Below, piece by piece: positions 1 to 9,886 of a stretch of 64,000 nucleotides of DNA (positions are counted from its first letter, which is position 1; every line of letters starts with the position of its first letter). The stretch is from Torulaspora globosa. Its lineage: Eukaryota; Ascomycota; Saccharomycetes; Saccharomycetales; Saccharomycetaceae. Below the pieces are notes generated by a model. The model was not told the DNA's origin. It saw nothing but the letters and a program-made list of their open reading frames with translations, and searched no databases. The position numbers and the translations under genes were made by a program. The stretch spans positions 1 through 64,000 of the forward strand of contig NC_050733.1 of the NCBI RefSeq assembly GCF_014133895.1, read 5' to 3'.

Positions 1-300
1 CTCTCATCTCTCCCTCCTCCCTTCTTCATTCTTCTCCTTTTCACCCCTTCCCCTCCTCACCTCCTCCCACCCTATCCTTCCACCCTTTCCTCCTCTCATC
101 ATTCCTTCTCTCCCCCCATCTCTTTCTACCCTTCCACCCGACCACATACCTTCACCCTATCCCTCTCCCTTTCACCCTTCCTTCTTTCTCCTCTCATTCT
201 TCTTTCCCTCTCCCTCTCATCTCGTCCTCTCTCGTCCTTCTTCTCTTCTCTTCTCTTCTCTTCTCTCCCCCTCACCCATCATTCATCTCAACATTCCACC
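1..300. repeat. Pyrimidine-rich low-complexity tract
   Basis: The + strand of the first 300 bases is almost entirely C and T, with runs of CTC, TTC and CCCTC. It includes five perfect tandem copies of TTCTC at 241-265. No open frame of interest crosses it. Long polypurine/polypyrimidine strand bias of this kind is common near chromosome ends, but no telomeric repeat is visible, so an end cannot be claimed. Confidence 0.7.
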
Positions 301-371
301 ACATCCTTACAACGCTAAAAACGCGACCGACCAGCTCTCTTCTTTACCGAATTCTCCTCGATAAACAATAT

Positions 372-891
372 CTCCACCACATCCTTCCTCTTATCTTACG
401 GATAAACTAGCCTGGCTCCATCTTCATCAATCACTCGTCTCTTTGTTCTACTCCGGGATGGCATCATCTCATCCCTCCAGGGCTATCTCCTTGCTGTCAC
501 GTGGACGGTTCCCAAATAGGAAAAGCAACCTCATATCGACAGACATCAAATAACACGCGGAGCGACGATATCTCCCCTGGCATAACAGTCGTACATGTTT
601 ATGTTGTTGCTTTCCTCTCTCAAATAGAAAAGCAGACTCCCAGCCATCTGGACAGGAGTTACAGGAGTCTTATAGACAGTATAGTTTCATCGCCATAAAC
701 GGCACTTACCTCAGCAGATTTGGCCCCAAGCATTTGTTACTTGCGTGTCTGCCAGACCAAACTTGGCACTCTATATCAAATGAGGCGTACTTGAATTACA
801 TGTTTATCACTTCACGTTACTCAGAACTTAGTGCGCTTGTCCCATCCTTTGTTATTCAAATTCTCTGTTTGCTGGACTTAACATATATTTA
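372..891 (+). repeat. Diverged subtelomeric-like direct repeat, copy A
   Basis: This stretch aligns by eye with 1452-2032 in the same orientation. Shared blocks include the segment around the CACGTGGA motif (near 499 and 1641), the AAAAGCAACCTCAT block (near 522 and 1671) and the ATAGACAGTATAGTTT block (near 673 and 1815). Frames in both copies are interrupted and differ, so this is probably non-coding duplicated DNA and not a gene pair. Confidence 0.75.
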
Positions 892-1451
892 ACTGTGACC
901 TAGACTCTCATCCACATACCATGTTGTATATACAGACTTGCTCAGGGACGCTAGGAGAGTCACATATCTTCCTGTGGGATAGACCCGCACACTCTCTGCA
1001 AATCACTACTTGCCCGTATAACATGCGCAAATGCAACAAATTGATGTGGACGAAATATGGCCTTCCTGGCCCTTTGGCGCCGAGTTAGAGATCCCATACC
1101 GTTTTAAAGGCCCCTTTTTATCATACTAACACTTCACTTCCACGAAATACCTTGATTTAGCCAACATTTCAGTTTGCAAAGAGCCTCTAATTCTTGAAAA
1201 CTGACGGAACACGTGACGCATATGGCTACTTCAAATGACCGGCTTTTGAGCTAAAACTGAGCAACGCGACACTACTAGGCGTTGCGAATACGTTGGTAAG
1301 CTTTTCAATCTCAGATAATGCCTAGAAACATGATATTAGACCATGTGTCGTCCATGATGACCAAGTCAGTTTGCAAATTTACTATGTAAAAAGTCAGTTT
1401 GCATGAAGTGTCATATATATGTATCTAAATAAATAATCACTCTCACTACTT
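892..1451. other. Non-coding spacer between repeat copies
   Basis: I see no supported gene in these 560 bases. A short phrase, AAGTCAGTTTGCA, occurs twice around 1363 and 1391, which suggests small local duplications. The DNA is AT-richer than the flanking repeat copies. Confidence 0.5.
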
Positions 1452-2032
1452 CCACCTCATCCTTACTATCTCTCCTCAAACTAACCCGGATCCATCTTCA
1501 TCAATCACTCGTCTCTTTCTTGTATTTTCCGACCTAAGAAATAATCAATCTCATTTCTCATCCTCCTCTTATCGATGAATCTTCATCAGTCACGCCTGTC
1601 CCTGGCATCATCTCACTTCGTATCCCTTCAGGGCTCTACTCGCTATCACGTGGATGGTTTCCCAAAAAGGAAAAGCAACCTCATGTCGACAGGCCTTAAG
1701 TGACAGGCAGAGGGACAATGTTTGCATAACAGTCGTACAGGCTTATCTTGTCACTCCCTCTCCCAAAGAGAAAAGCAGCCTCCCATCCTGCTGAACAGGC
1801 GCTACTGGACATGATAGACAGTATAGTTTTATCGCCAGATGTGGCACTTACCTCAGCACATTTGGCCCAAACATTCCCTCCTTGCGCGTCTGCCGCGTCG
1901 AGCACTACTATATATCAAAACAGGCGTACATGTTTATCACTTCATCTTGCTCAGAACTGACCTTGTTTCTGTTTCATCGACTCTTTCTTTCGTTCTCCAA
2001 ATGCTCTACTTGTCTAGCTAAACATGTATTTG
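1452..2032 (+). repeat. Diverged subtelomeric-like direct repeat, copy B
   Basis: This is the partner of copy A at 372-891. It is longer by about 60 bases because of extra sequence around 1520-1600 that includes a second CTTCATCA phrase. Divergence by many substitutions and small indels indicates an old duplication. Confidence 0.75.
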
Positions 2033-4400
2033 GGCCGCAACCCCAACCTAAACTGTTCAGCTACTAAACTACAGTGAGAAACTCAGCTCCTATTATCTGG
2101 TGAATCTGATCAACGGGTACCGGGACTTCTCCCTTTTACTATTCGTCCGAGTCTGGCTTCTTCCCACGTGATGGATGTCATCCAAGAAACTCCGGAATTT
2201 TCCCCGGAATTTAGCAACCCAGACATTCTTGGTGACGCACGATCATGCATAGAAGCTCCCCTAAATTAGCCGCCTATCGGAGTTTCTTCTCGCTGATCAC
2301 GGTCTCTTATCTGATCTCGGAGTCTTGCCACCTCTCTGATAACGGTTTCCTGTGTTCAATCCTTTTGAGATGCACATTTTTGGAAATCGTTTTCCTCGGT
2401 TCAATCCCTCTGAGACGCACATTTCTTGGATTCTGTTATTTGTTTGTTTGACAGTCTTGGTCAAGTTTTTCGGAAGTGAGACTAGTCCAATGTGTAAATC
2501 CTCGCCGCCCTGATCTAAAGATGGTAGGGAACAGCATACAAAGGCTAACAGTCGAGGAAAAGAATTAGAGACTAAAGATACTGATCGTTCTCGATCTAGC
2601 AAGACTTCTGGTTACCGAACAAACGCCTTCCAAATACCGGCCATTTTGAATGGTCCTATATGCACACCGACTTTCCTACTTTCATGCATATTGACGACGA
2701 TTCCCATCGAGTCGATCGTATTTGTCATCATTTCCCTCTCACTCCAACATACGTAGAGACCCGCCTGTCCTCCGGCACAGAAGTAATGGCGTCACAACGG
2801 ATCCTTCCGGTGCAGCTCCATTTCCCCCCAAGTGCAGATCTCTTGCTTCCTACTACTCATCCAATCAAATACCTCTTCCAACTCAGGCAACTTCCAATTC
2901 CCACAGTAATTCTAACCGCTCATTGACTACTCGTCTCTCTTTAATGGATGGAATCTGCTATCCTGGATGGTCCTTCGTGTTCTGACCAGCCCATGAATAC
3001 TGCTTCCCGCTCTTTGACGGGCCGCACCCACTCATTGCTAATCGCTGATAAAATTGCAGATCAAACTTGAATAGCCCTTGGCTGGCAGTAACTGGCCCAT
3101 GCTTGTTTACTGCTCATCTGTCTTCATCGCGGATCGAAATTCTCATCTCATTGCAAAGTGAATATCTCACCCAAGACGCAGCACAATCGACTCAGCAAAC
3201 TTATCTGTTTTTGAGAGCGGCATGTCGCCGTGGCATATGCCAAATCTATTGCTCCTTACTTTGGTGCCTCTATTCATGTTCCTTCTTAATCTCCACAGAC
3301 TGTTTAGATGCTCCAAAGCAATGTGAACTAAGTGCATGCCTATATGCCATCGGCAGTCGCTCCAAACTCAACCGTATCGTGAATTTGTCAAGACCTTGAG
3401 TCATTTTTACTAGCCAGAGTCACCGATTAGTTTCCCTTAGGCATCGCTATAGCACATCGCAACCACAGGCTTCTTGAATCGATCTAACTAGTTACCACGA
3501 TCAATGCGCCCTATAGAGACGGTCTATGCCAGCATTAAAGTCCTTTTGGCCCGTCACTTCTCTTTGTTGCTCATCCCCTTTCATCGTCGAGTTAGATTCT
3601 TCATCTCACGCAAAAGTGAAAAATCGACCAAGATCTCTCCATCTAGAGACCATCAAACACGACTCTAACACACCAATGATGGGCCTATCCACGGAAAATG
3701 GGCGCCCAAAGCACTATGAATTTTTCCATCTCAAGCTTTGTCCTGCTGAAATGACGCCACTTCTTGAAGATTCAGGCGAAATGCACTGAGAAACGGTATC
3801 TCAACCTCAGGCTAGGCCAGCTGGGGTGCAGAGCATTACTGTTAGTCCTTTGTGCGCTGCGTACGCCTCAACTTCGCATCATGTACTCCTAGGCCGTGAG
3901 CTCGTCCACTTCTCCCACTTGGCGAAAAGTTCATGTCTTGTCTTCACTCTGTGTCAGCCCATAACGTATAACCCAGTCTTAAAATGACCAGCGAGAATAA
4001 TCCCAGGATTGGATGTTCTACAGGTCTAGATGCAGCGAAATGCACGACGCCTTCGCATACGAGTATCAATCACTTCTTGCCTAAAAGGAGGGTTCTGCGG
4101 TTATTAATTGGTAGAGTATATATGCCAGTTCACACATTTGAGTGCAATATATTGAGTCCAGCGAAGGAATCGGTCATAAATTTGACCTTTCAACAAGATC
4201 TTCCGCCGAGTCATTATTCAAATCAGAAGGAATCGTACGTTAAAAATTTAAAGGCAGTGGGGGGACTATTTAATACAAGAGCCTTCCGCTTCACAGAAAG
4301 ACAAGCAAACTTGAAGACAACTTTAATCAAGAGTAGATCTAAATAGCGAAAAAGCAATAACTAAGGTCAACTATCCTACCTCCACATGGTCTTATTTCGA
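2033..4400. other. Gene-poor subtelomeric-like region
   Basis: About 2.4 kb up to the stop codon of the first aldo-keto reductase contains only short overlapping frames, none with a recognisable domain. Several of these begin with TTG, not ATG. It holds a 45-bp imperfect tandem duplication (listed separately). Weak similarity between about 3080-3190 and 3530-3640 may be another worn repeat, but I could not establish it by eye. Confidence 0.55.
2346..2435 (+). repeat. 45-bp imperfect tandem duplication (two copies)
   Basis: Units at 2346-2390 and 2391-2435 share TTTCCT, GTTCAATCC and GAGAYGCACATTT at a constant 45-base spacing, with several substitutions between them. No gene covers the pair. 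The period is a multiple of three, but nothing suggests selection on a reading frame. Confidence 0.7.
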
Positions 4401-5345
4401 TCAGAACGAGTAATTATCAAGAGGTGCTTCATCTTTAATTTTCTCCCATAGCTTGTCTATCTCAGAGACAATGTTTGCGGGTAAAGGACCCTCAGAGATG
4501 GCTTCTGCAGTGTCAGTAACTTGATCAGCGTTCCTGCCTCCAATAATAACGGCGTCTCCAAATTTGCCAGAGAGTACCGAATTATGCACAACCCATCTGT
4601 AGGCCAGACGAGCTTTTGATGTGCCCACTTTCTGTGCCAATTTGTCCCACTCATCAAGCGCTGTCAAAAGTGCGGGCCTGCTGTACAACTTGAGATAGAT
4701 CTGCCCAACAGGAGTGTTTGGATCGAATCTACCTTCGCCGTTCTTGATATCATCAACGCTCCTTGCTAAGAACCCTCCGGCAATAGGAGAATATGCATAA
4801 AAAGCGATGTTGAGCTTTCTCAACAAAGGAAACAGCTCAGATTCAGATCTACGAGCCACGGCATTGTAATTACCTTGGTAAACGGTTGGTAGAACGTAAC
4901 CCTTACTCTTGGCGTAGTTGTATACTTGCTCGACGTCCTTGGCCGGAAAGTTTGAAAGACCAAACTTCTTGAACTTTCCTTGTTGGTGCAATTCGTTGAT
5001 CGCATCAATAGTTTCCTCCTCGATTTCTGTATCGCGGTCGGGACAGTGAAGATAGAAAATTTCGACACTCTCAACTCCTAGCAAATCCAGCGACTCTGCA
5101 ATTGATTCTTCAATTCCCTTTTTCGTCAAGCTGCCGTCAGTGAATCCCCTAGCCTTGGTGTCTATCACAAATTGCTCGGGTAAGTGCAGCTCACCGATGG
5201 CTTTCTCGCTTCCTGGATAAATTCTGGCGGTATCTAGCTCTCTGATACCACTCTTCTTCAAAACTTCAACTATTTTGGATGAGTCCTCATGTGGAAGCAA
5301 ACCAAATGGGTATCCCCCGTAGACGATTTTAGGCGAATTTGACAT
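4401..5345 (-). CDS. Aldo-keto reductase, AKR7-like (aflatoxin aldehyde reductase type)
   Basis: This 314-residue protein is a complete aldo-keto reductase, an NADPH-dependent enzyme reducing aldehydes and ketones. The catalytic tetrad is visible: Asp38 and Tyr43 in the segment LDTARIYPGSE, Lys64 in DTKARGF and His100 in YLHCPDRDT. The LHCPDRDTEIEE context and overall length match the AKR7/aflatoxin-aldehyde reductase group better than the AAD group encoded next door. The ATG at 5343-5345 is preceded by about 770 bases without a gene that hold a Yap1-type site. It lies in the accessory, subtelomere-like part of the window. The natural substrate cannot be read from the sequence; a role in aldehyde detoxification is inference. 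Confidence 0.85.
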   Translation of the reverse strand: MSNSPKIVYGGYPFGLLPHEDSSKIVEVLKKSGIRELDTARIYPGSEKAIGELHLPEQFVIDTKARGFTDGSLTKKGIEESIAESLDLLGVESVEIFYLHCPDRDTEIEEETIDAINELHQQGKFKKFGLSNFPAKDVEQVYNYAKSKGYVLPTVYQGNYNAVARRSESELFPLLRKLNIAFYAYSPIAGGFLARSVDDIKNGEGRFDPNTPVGQIYLKLYSRPALLTALDEWDKLAQKVGTSKARLAYRWVVHNSVLSGKFGDAVIIGGRNADQVTDTAEAISEGPLPANIVSEIDKLWEKIKDEAPLDNYSF

Positions 5346-6119
5346 TGTAATGTGATCCTTATGTCGGGCATGAGACTGTAGTGTATAATGGGTGGCAAAC
5401 TACAGTCCTCTTATAGTGAAACAGAAAAACCACACCTTCAACATTCTTGACTTCTGCTTAGTAATGAGAGACACACCTTATCAGCTATGTGCTGCGCCGG
5501 CTTAGAATTGATCCCTTTTACTTCCGTTTAACACGGACATTAAATGGGAATGATCTACTGCATTTCCTGGAGGCAAAGACGTGCGAGCTTCATATAGTGC
5601 CGATGCATAGCCTATGGTGAACAGCAAGTGCTGATGCGCCCGGCTTGCATCATATGGCGCAGCTAATATAGTGGCTTGCCGTAGCGCAATAGTTACAGAG
5701 CATAGACGGAACCAATGTAACTCGAATCAAGTAGCGTCGGTGGGTTCAATGAATAAGATTTCTTTACCAAGAGCTTAAGTCTGATTCACTAGGCCAGTGT
5801 CAAGCATTAAATGGTTAAACGAGAGAAGTTATGGAAGGAGATCGGCCACTTTAGCTTCGCTCCTTCCATACAAAACCTCGAAATCAGTAGCATCATTCGT
5901 TGTCTTTCTGAGCAAACGCAAGCCCAAGTGCTCTCACAACCAACTGACAGCCAACTCCAACCTACATCCGAATACCTGGCATCTTGACCAAAACGTAAAA
6001 ACGAGACAACGCGAGCCACGACGCGAGATCTTCATCTTGAAAAACTTATTTATCGCGACATACCTGTAGCATAGTATATTGGTTCAGAGAACTACTTCTT
6101 TTCCTAGCTTCAGTCCCAC
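5346..6119. other. Intergenic region upstream of the AKR7-like gene
   Basis: These 774 bases separate two minus-strand oxidoreductase genes. They contain the promoter of the AKR7-like gene, including a TTAGTAA site at 5458-5464, and the 3' flank of the AAD-type gene. No open frame with ATG and recognisable content is present. Confidence 0.6.
5458..5464 (+). promoter_or_regulatory. Candidate Yap1 response element (TTAGTAA)
   Basis: The sequence TTAGTAA, the complement of TTACTAA, is a classical Yap1 site. It lies 113 bases upstream of the AKR7-like start codon, a normal distance for a yeast activator site. Function is inferred from the match only. Confidence 0.45.
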
Positions 6120-7262
6120 TCATTTGAACTGCAAGGAATCAAGGTTTAGCTTATAACAAGATGCAGAAAGGAAAGCAAGCTCCCCCGAGATGGCTGGGTT
6201 CTGACCAATAAGACTTGTGGGGAACCCGATATCAAAGGGAACAACACTCTCGAGGTAGCTGACTTGCTCTGGAGTCAGCTTGATCGACAAAGCTGCAATG
6301 TTGTCCTTTAAATGCTCGACCTTTTTGCCTCCCACAAGCGGGAAGACGTTGGTTCCTTTGGACCTGATATACGCAAGAGCAATAGCTGTTACGGATTGCG
6401 TGCCATGTTCTTTGGCAACTTTCTCCAAAGCGGAACTGATCTTCACTTCCAACTCTGTCTGCTCAGGAGGCTGACCAAACGACCGCAATTTCTCTCCACG
6501 CTTTTTACGCTCCTCGATGGATTCTTTGGTCTGGAACCTTCCCCCACCAAGAACATCCCAGGGCACGAGCGCCATACCGAAATGCTTGGCCATTGGAAGG
6601 ATCTCTCGTTCGAAATCTCTGAGTATAACGTTCCATCTGCCTTGATAAACACTGAACGGAGTCTTGCCGTGCGACACAGCGTAATAGTTAGCGGCAGACA
6701 CGACCCATGCTGGCATATCAGAAGCCCCTAGGTACAACACTTTACCCTGCTGCACCAGAACGTGCAAGCTATCCATCAGCTCCTCTATCGAAGTCATATG
6801 GTCCCACCAGTGGACATACAAGATATCGATCCAGTCGGTCTTCAGCTTCTTCAAGGAGTCGCGGACACTTACGTGCAGACTGCGCCTATTGTTTCCACCG
6901 AAATTCGCACTCCTACCCTTGCCAACTTCATAAGCCTTGTAATCGCTTGTAAACTTTGTAGCGATCACCAGCTGGTCGCGAATCTTCCTCGATTCCATCC
7001 ATTCACCGATCCAAGCCTCCGACTCTTCGTTCTGGTAGTTGTTCGCTGTGTCGATAAAGTTCCCACCTGCTTCGTAGTACACGTCTAGCAATTCGAAAGC
7101 GCGCTCCTTGTTTGATGAACCTAAATACTCAGACCATGCGTTTCCAATCGATGCCGCTCCCAAGGCCAAGGGTGAAACCTTGATGCCAGCGGTTTTCGAC
7201 AAAAGGTTTAAGCGGCCCAGCTCGGTAGGAGGTTCAGGTGCAGGTGCAAACAACTCAGACAT
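6120..7262 (-). CDS. Aryl-alcohol dehydrogenase (AAD family, AKR9)
   Basis: This 380-residue protein is a full-length AAD-type aldo-keto reductase; S. cerevisiae AAD14 is about the same size. The tetrad is intact: Asp71 and Tyr76 in FIDTANNYQ, Lys103 in ATKFTSDY, and His151 in the typical AAD motif YVHWWDH. NADPH-binding C-terminal residues follow in the ALAYIRSKG and FPLVGGKK segments. The family reduces aromatic aldehydes to alcohols, and in S. cerevisiae its members are subtelomeric and induced through Yap1. Two Yap1-type sites lie upstream here. Several S. cerevisiae AAD copies are degenerate, while this one has no visible defect. Which AAD member it corresponds to cannot be decided. Confidence 0.9.
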   Translation of the reverse strand: MSELFAPAPEPPTELGRLNLLSKTAGIKVSPLALGAASIGNAWSEYLGSSNKERAFELLDVYYEAGGNFIDTANNYQNEESEAWIGEWMESRKIRDQLVIATKFTSDYKAYEVGKGRSANFGGNNRRSLHVSVRDSLKKLKTDWIDILYVHWWDHMTSIEELMDSLHVLVQQGKVLYLGASDMPAWVVSAANYYAVSHGKTPFSVYQGRWNVILRDFEREILPMAKHFGMALVPWDVLGGGRFQTKESIEERKKRGEKLRSFGQPPEQTELEVKISSALEKVAKEHGTQSVTAIALAYIRSKGTNVFPLVGGKKVEHLKDNIAALSIKLTPEQVSYLESVVPFDIGFPTSLIGQNPAISGELAFLSASCYKLNLDSLQFK

Positions 7263-7467
7263 GATGAAATGGTTCGGAAGCTTCTGAGTGATTGGATGGT
7301 CTCGGAGTAGGCCAATCTCTATCGACTGATGAGACGTACCTTTTTATATGATTCTCACCGAAACATAATCTTTCAAAAACCTCTAAGGGGTGGACAACAA
7401 CGCTCGTTCAGCGGCCTTCGTTTCACCTGAGAGGTTCGATTTCACAGCCTCTGCTAACATAACGTTA

Positions 7468-7474
7468 TTAGTCA
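7468..7474 (+). promoter_or_regulatory. Candidate AP-1/Yap1 site (TTAGTCA)
   Basis: TTAGTCA is the AP-1-like form of the Yap1 site. It lies 206 bases upstream of the AAD start codon, in a short stretch with several TTAGT and TTACT phrases (7468-7500). Confidence 0.4.
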
Positions 7475-7658
7475 GTTACTGATTAGTTATTGTTAGTAGC
7501 CTGTATTGCTTGATCTGTTACAACTAATCTTGGCAAACGTCAAACCCCCGCTAAAATCCGTCCCGCGGAACTGCCCATTGTGCAACTTCAGCCTACAGTA
7601 ACTACGGGTATCAAATCGAGAGCAAGCGCGGGGGCAATGCTCAAAGTAATACTAAACT

Positions 7659-7665
7659 TTACTAA
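7659..7665 (+). promoter_or_regulatory. Candidate Yap1 response element (TTACTAA)
   Basis: This is an exact TTACTAA match about 400 bases upstream of the AAD start and 1 kb upstream of the oxidase gene, so it could serve the AAD gene. It is a sequence match only. Confidence 0.35.
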
Positions 7666-8326
7666 GCAACTGTATGTGGCTCAGAGCTTGATTATCTTCG
7701 GTTAGAATACGAACTGACCTAGCCAGCTAACTTAAGTTGCAGAATCAAGCGCCACCCTGATTGGCCAAGCTAGAAATAAGCTTATCGGATAGAGGAAAAG
7801 GCGTTGTCACAGGAGTCACATTAATTTTCAGTTCTTTGGGAAAGGCCATCCTTCACTAGAGGTCGCTTGCTCGTCTTCAGTAATCGTCTTGTAAATTGCC
7901 CGATCATCTGATGGAAGGACACTGCTTCTTCGGTCTAATGTTCGAACGGAGAGGCTAGAGCTCAGCACAGCAAGTGAGGGGAAATGCTTGACCGGAATTG
8001 AGCCACAGAAGTACCGCCCAATCAAATCCACCTCTTATTTTTTCTGCTACATTTCAGGAAGGAGCCAATATTCGAAGTGTTAGCACTGATTTGGGTTCGT
8101 CCCGGTTACGACATCTAGACCTGAAGATATGAGAGCCTTTTTCATCTCACTTGTGTGGCGAGAGAGTGCCCTCTACCTGAAGCTCTTTTTGGAGCGCACT
8201 GATAGCAATAATTCAAAGATGAATCGCTTCAGATGCCTAATTATCATTAGCCTGCAGATCTCAGCGACAAAGAGTTACACAGACGGTCTGCAGCTTCTCG
8301 ATCTCAGCTCGCCATTATAGGCAAAA

Positions 8327-8364
8327 CAAATAATTTCTTGGCAAACAAATGATTTCTTGGCAAA
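8327..8364 (+). repeat. 19-bp tandem duplication
   Basis: Two units, 8327-8345 and 8346-8364, read CAAATRATTTCTTGGCAAA with a single difference. The pair ends five bases before the TTACGTAA palindrome. It may be recent replication slippage inside the promoter. Confidence 0.85.
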
Positions 8365-8368
8365 AGAA

Positions 8369-8376
8369 TTACGTAA
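8369..8376 (+). promoter_or_regulatory. Candidate bZIP palindrome (TTACGTAA)
   Basis: TTACGTAA is the high-affinity palindromic site for Yap-family bZIP factors. It lies 290 bases upstream of the FMN hydroxyacid oxidase start codon. Confidence 0.45.
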
Positions 8377-8551
8377 ATATCCCACGCTATGCCCGCTTAA
8401 CCCATATACACTGCTTGGAAGAGCATCAAGAGTTAATGGAAGAATTAGAACCCGACTACTCCCAATTCCGCTTGAGAAACGAGTGAAGCAAACAGAGAGA
8501 AGCCAACTTTTTATGAAAGCAAAAACCAGGTGAATGATAAGCTGCCTGCCA

Positions 8552-8560
8552 TATATAAAG
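8552..8560 (+). promoter_or_regulatory. TATA box of the hydroxyacid oxidase gene
   Basis: The sequence TATATAAAG is a strong TATA consensus 106 bases upstream of the ATG at 8666. This spacing is typical of inducible, TATA-dependent yeast promoters. Confidence 0.6.
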
Positions 8561-8665
8561 GCATGCCAATATGCCAGCAAGAGAACCGAAATAGGCTTCA
8601 GGATAGGCCATCAATCGATTTAGTTTTCTCCCGTTATTCATACTTTCAAATTAGCTGCTTTTAGA

Positions 8666-9886
8666 ATGGAATTTCTCAAGACACCTGCAGGAAACCCATT
8701 GCAATATATGGCCACCGTTTACGGACGCGGTCTCAACTACGAACGTCCCCCATTTACGTTTCAAAGCAACGAGTGGGAAGCCCTTGCGAGAAATCGCATG
8801 TCACAAGAGGCGCTCGGTTATGTTTGCGGAAATGCCAGCACTGGTGAGACATATCAAAAGAACAGGGAGGCCTTTAAAAAATGGTCGATCGTGCCACGCC
8901 GTTTGGTGAAAACTACGTCGTATCCCTCCCTCAAAATCAATTTGTTCGGACGGGAAATCCCATCGCCAATAGCAACTGCGCCAGTCGGAGTGCTGCGTAT
9001 CTTCAATCCTGACGGAGAAATCGCCGTCGCTAAGGCGGCCGCCAGGGAACGGGTTCCGTATATTTACAGTTCTGCTGCCGCCACAGCAATGGAGGATGTT
9101 GCCAAAGCTAATGGCGATGGAGTTCGCTGGTTTCAATTGTATTGGCCTGCCAATGAGCATAATGACATCACAGCAAGTCTTCTAAAGCGGGCGAAAGCGA
9201 ATGGATTTAGTGCTCTTTTCGTTACCTTGGACACTTACAAACTTGGATGGCGTCCAAGTGACCTGAACAACGGATACAACCCATTTCTGCGTTCGGACAG
9301 CATAGGAACAGCGCTCGGGTTTTCTGATCCAGTGTTTCGCAGCCACTTCAAAGCAAAGCATGGCAAAGAAGTCGAAGAAGACTTGCACAGCGCCGCTAGT
9401 GAATGGGCCAGCATGATATTTCCTGGATTCAGTCATGGTTGGGAAGACATTGCGTTCCTGCGTGAGCACTGGGACGGGCCCATCATTCTGAAGGGGATCC
9501 AGTCAGTCCAAGATGCAAAGCATGCTGTAGAATTGGGCATCGAGGGGATCGTCGTATCTAACCACGGTGGTAGACAGCAAGATGGTGGACCCGCATCCTT
9601 GGACTGTCTGGTGAAGATTGTTAAAGCGGTTAGAGATAAGATAGATATTATTTTCGACTCTGGCATTCGCTGCGGTGCTGACATTGCGAAAGCGATGGCT
9701 ATTGGGGCCAAAATGGTCCTTGTAGGTAGACCCTACGTTTACGGTTTGGTCTTGGGAGGCGAGGAAGGTGTCGAACATGTTTTACGTTCGTTGCTAGGAG
9801 ACCTAACGATGAATTTGCATCTTGCAGGCATCCCTTCTGTGCCTCAAAAGGACCTCAATGTTGACTCTCTGGAATTTAGTGGCTGA
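8666..9886 (+). CDS. FMN-dependent alpha-hydroxyacid oxidase, lactate 2-monooxygenase type
   Basis: This 406-residue flavoprotein belongs to the alpha-hydroxyacid oxidase family with a TIM-barrel FMN domain. Visible features are the segment SSAAATAMEDVA, the FQLYWP strand, Lys276 in ILKGIQS, the active-site base His300 with Arg303 in SNHGGRQQDGG, and the FMN-phosphate segment DSGIRCGADIAKAMAIGA followed by VGRPYVYGL. Unlike cytochrome b2 (Cyb2), it has no N-terminal haem domain and no mitochondrial presequence. The long central insert with the LGWRPSDL phrase and SDPVFR is typical of lactate 2-monooxygenase-like members. It probably oxidises lactate or a related 2-hydroxyacid in the cytosol using oxygen; the exact substrate and product are not determinable. 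Start chosen at the only nearby ATG, behind a TATA box. Confidence 0.88.
   Translation: MEFLKTPAGNPLQYMATVYGRGLNYERPPFTFQSNEWEALARNRMSQEALGYVCGNASTGETYQKNREAFKKWSIVPRRLVKTTSYPSLKINLFGREIPSPIATAPVGVLRIFNPDGEIAVAKAAARERVPYIYSSAAATAMEDVAKANGDGVRWFQLYWPANEHNDITASLLKRAKANGFSALFVTLDTYKLGWRPSDLNNGYNPFLRSDSIGTALGFSDPVFRSHFKAKHGKEVEEDLHSAASEWASMIFPGFSHGWEDIAFLREHWDGPIILKGIQSVQDAKHAVELGIEGIVVSNHGGRQQDGGPASLDCLVKIVKAVRDKIDIIFDSGIRCGADIAKAMAIGAKMVLVGRPYVYGLVLGGEEGVEHVLRSLLGDLTMNLHLAGIPSVPQKDLNVDSLEFSG

Larger units (their letters stand above)
7263..8665. promoter_or_regulatory. Divergent promoter region, AAD gene and hydroxyacid oxidase
   Basis: This 1.4 kb stretch separates the divergent AAD-type gene and the FMN hydroxyacid oxidase gene. 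It contains two Yap1-type sites nearer the AAD gene, a TTACGTAA bZIP palindrome and a TATA box nearer the oxidase gene, and a 19-bp tandem duplication at 8327-8364. Short frames inside it lack recognisable content, and I see no gene remnant. The length is unusual compared with the compact gene spacing right of 12 kb. Confidence 0.6.

Noticed and set aside
2391..2412. GGTTCAATCC resembling a tRNA B box
   Set aside because: Flanking bases do not form a T stem or acceptor stem, and no A box lies at the right distance; it is part of the 45-bp tandem duplication.
1696..2602. Several frames of 60-101 codons in the first 3 kb
   Set aside because: They overlap each other on both strands, lie inside diverged repeats, and have no recognisable content.
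3984..4346. 120-codon + strand frame just before the first aldo-keto reductase
   Set aside because: It has an ATG, but composition is not protein-like, I see no domain, and the surrounding region is repeat-derived; support is too weak to call it a gene.
7425..7445. GGTTCGATTTC resembling a tRNA B box
   Set aside because: No T-stem pairing and no cloverleaf can be drawn around it.
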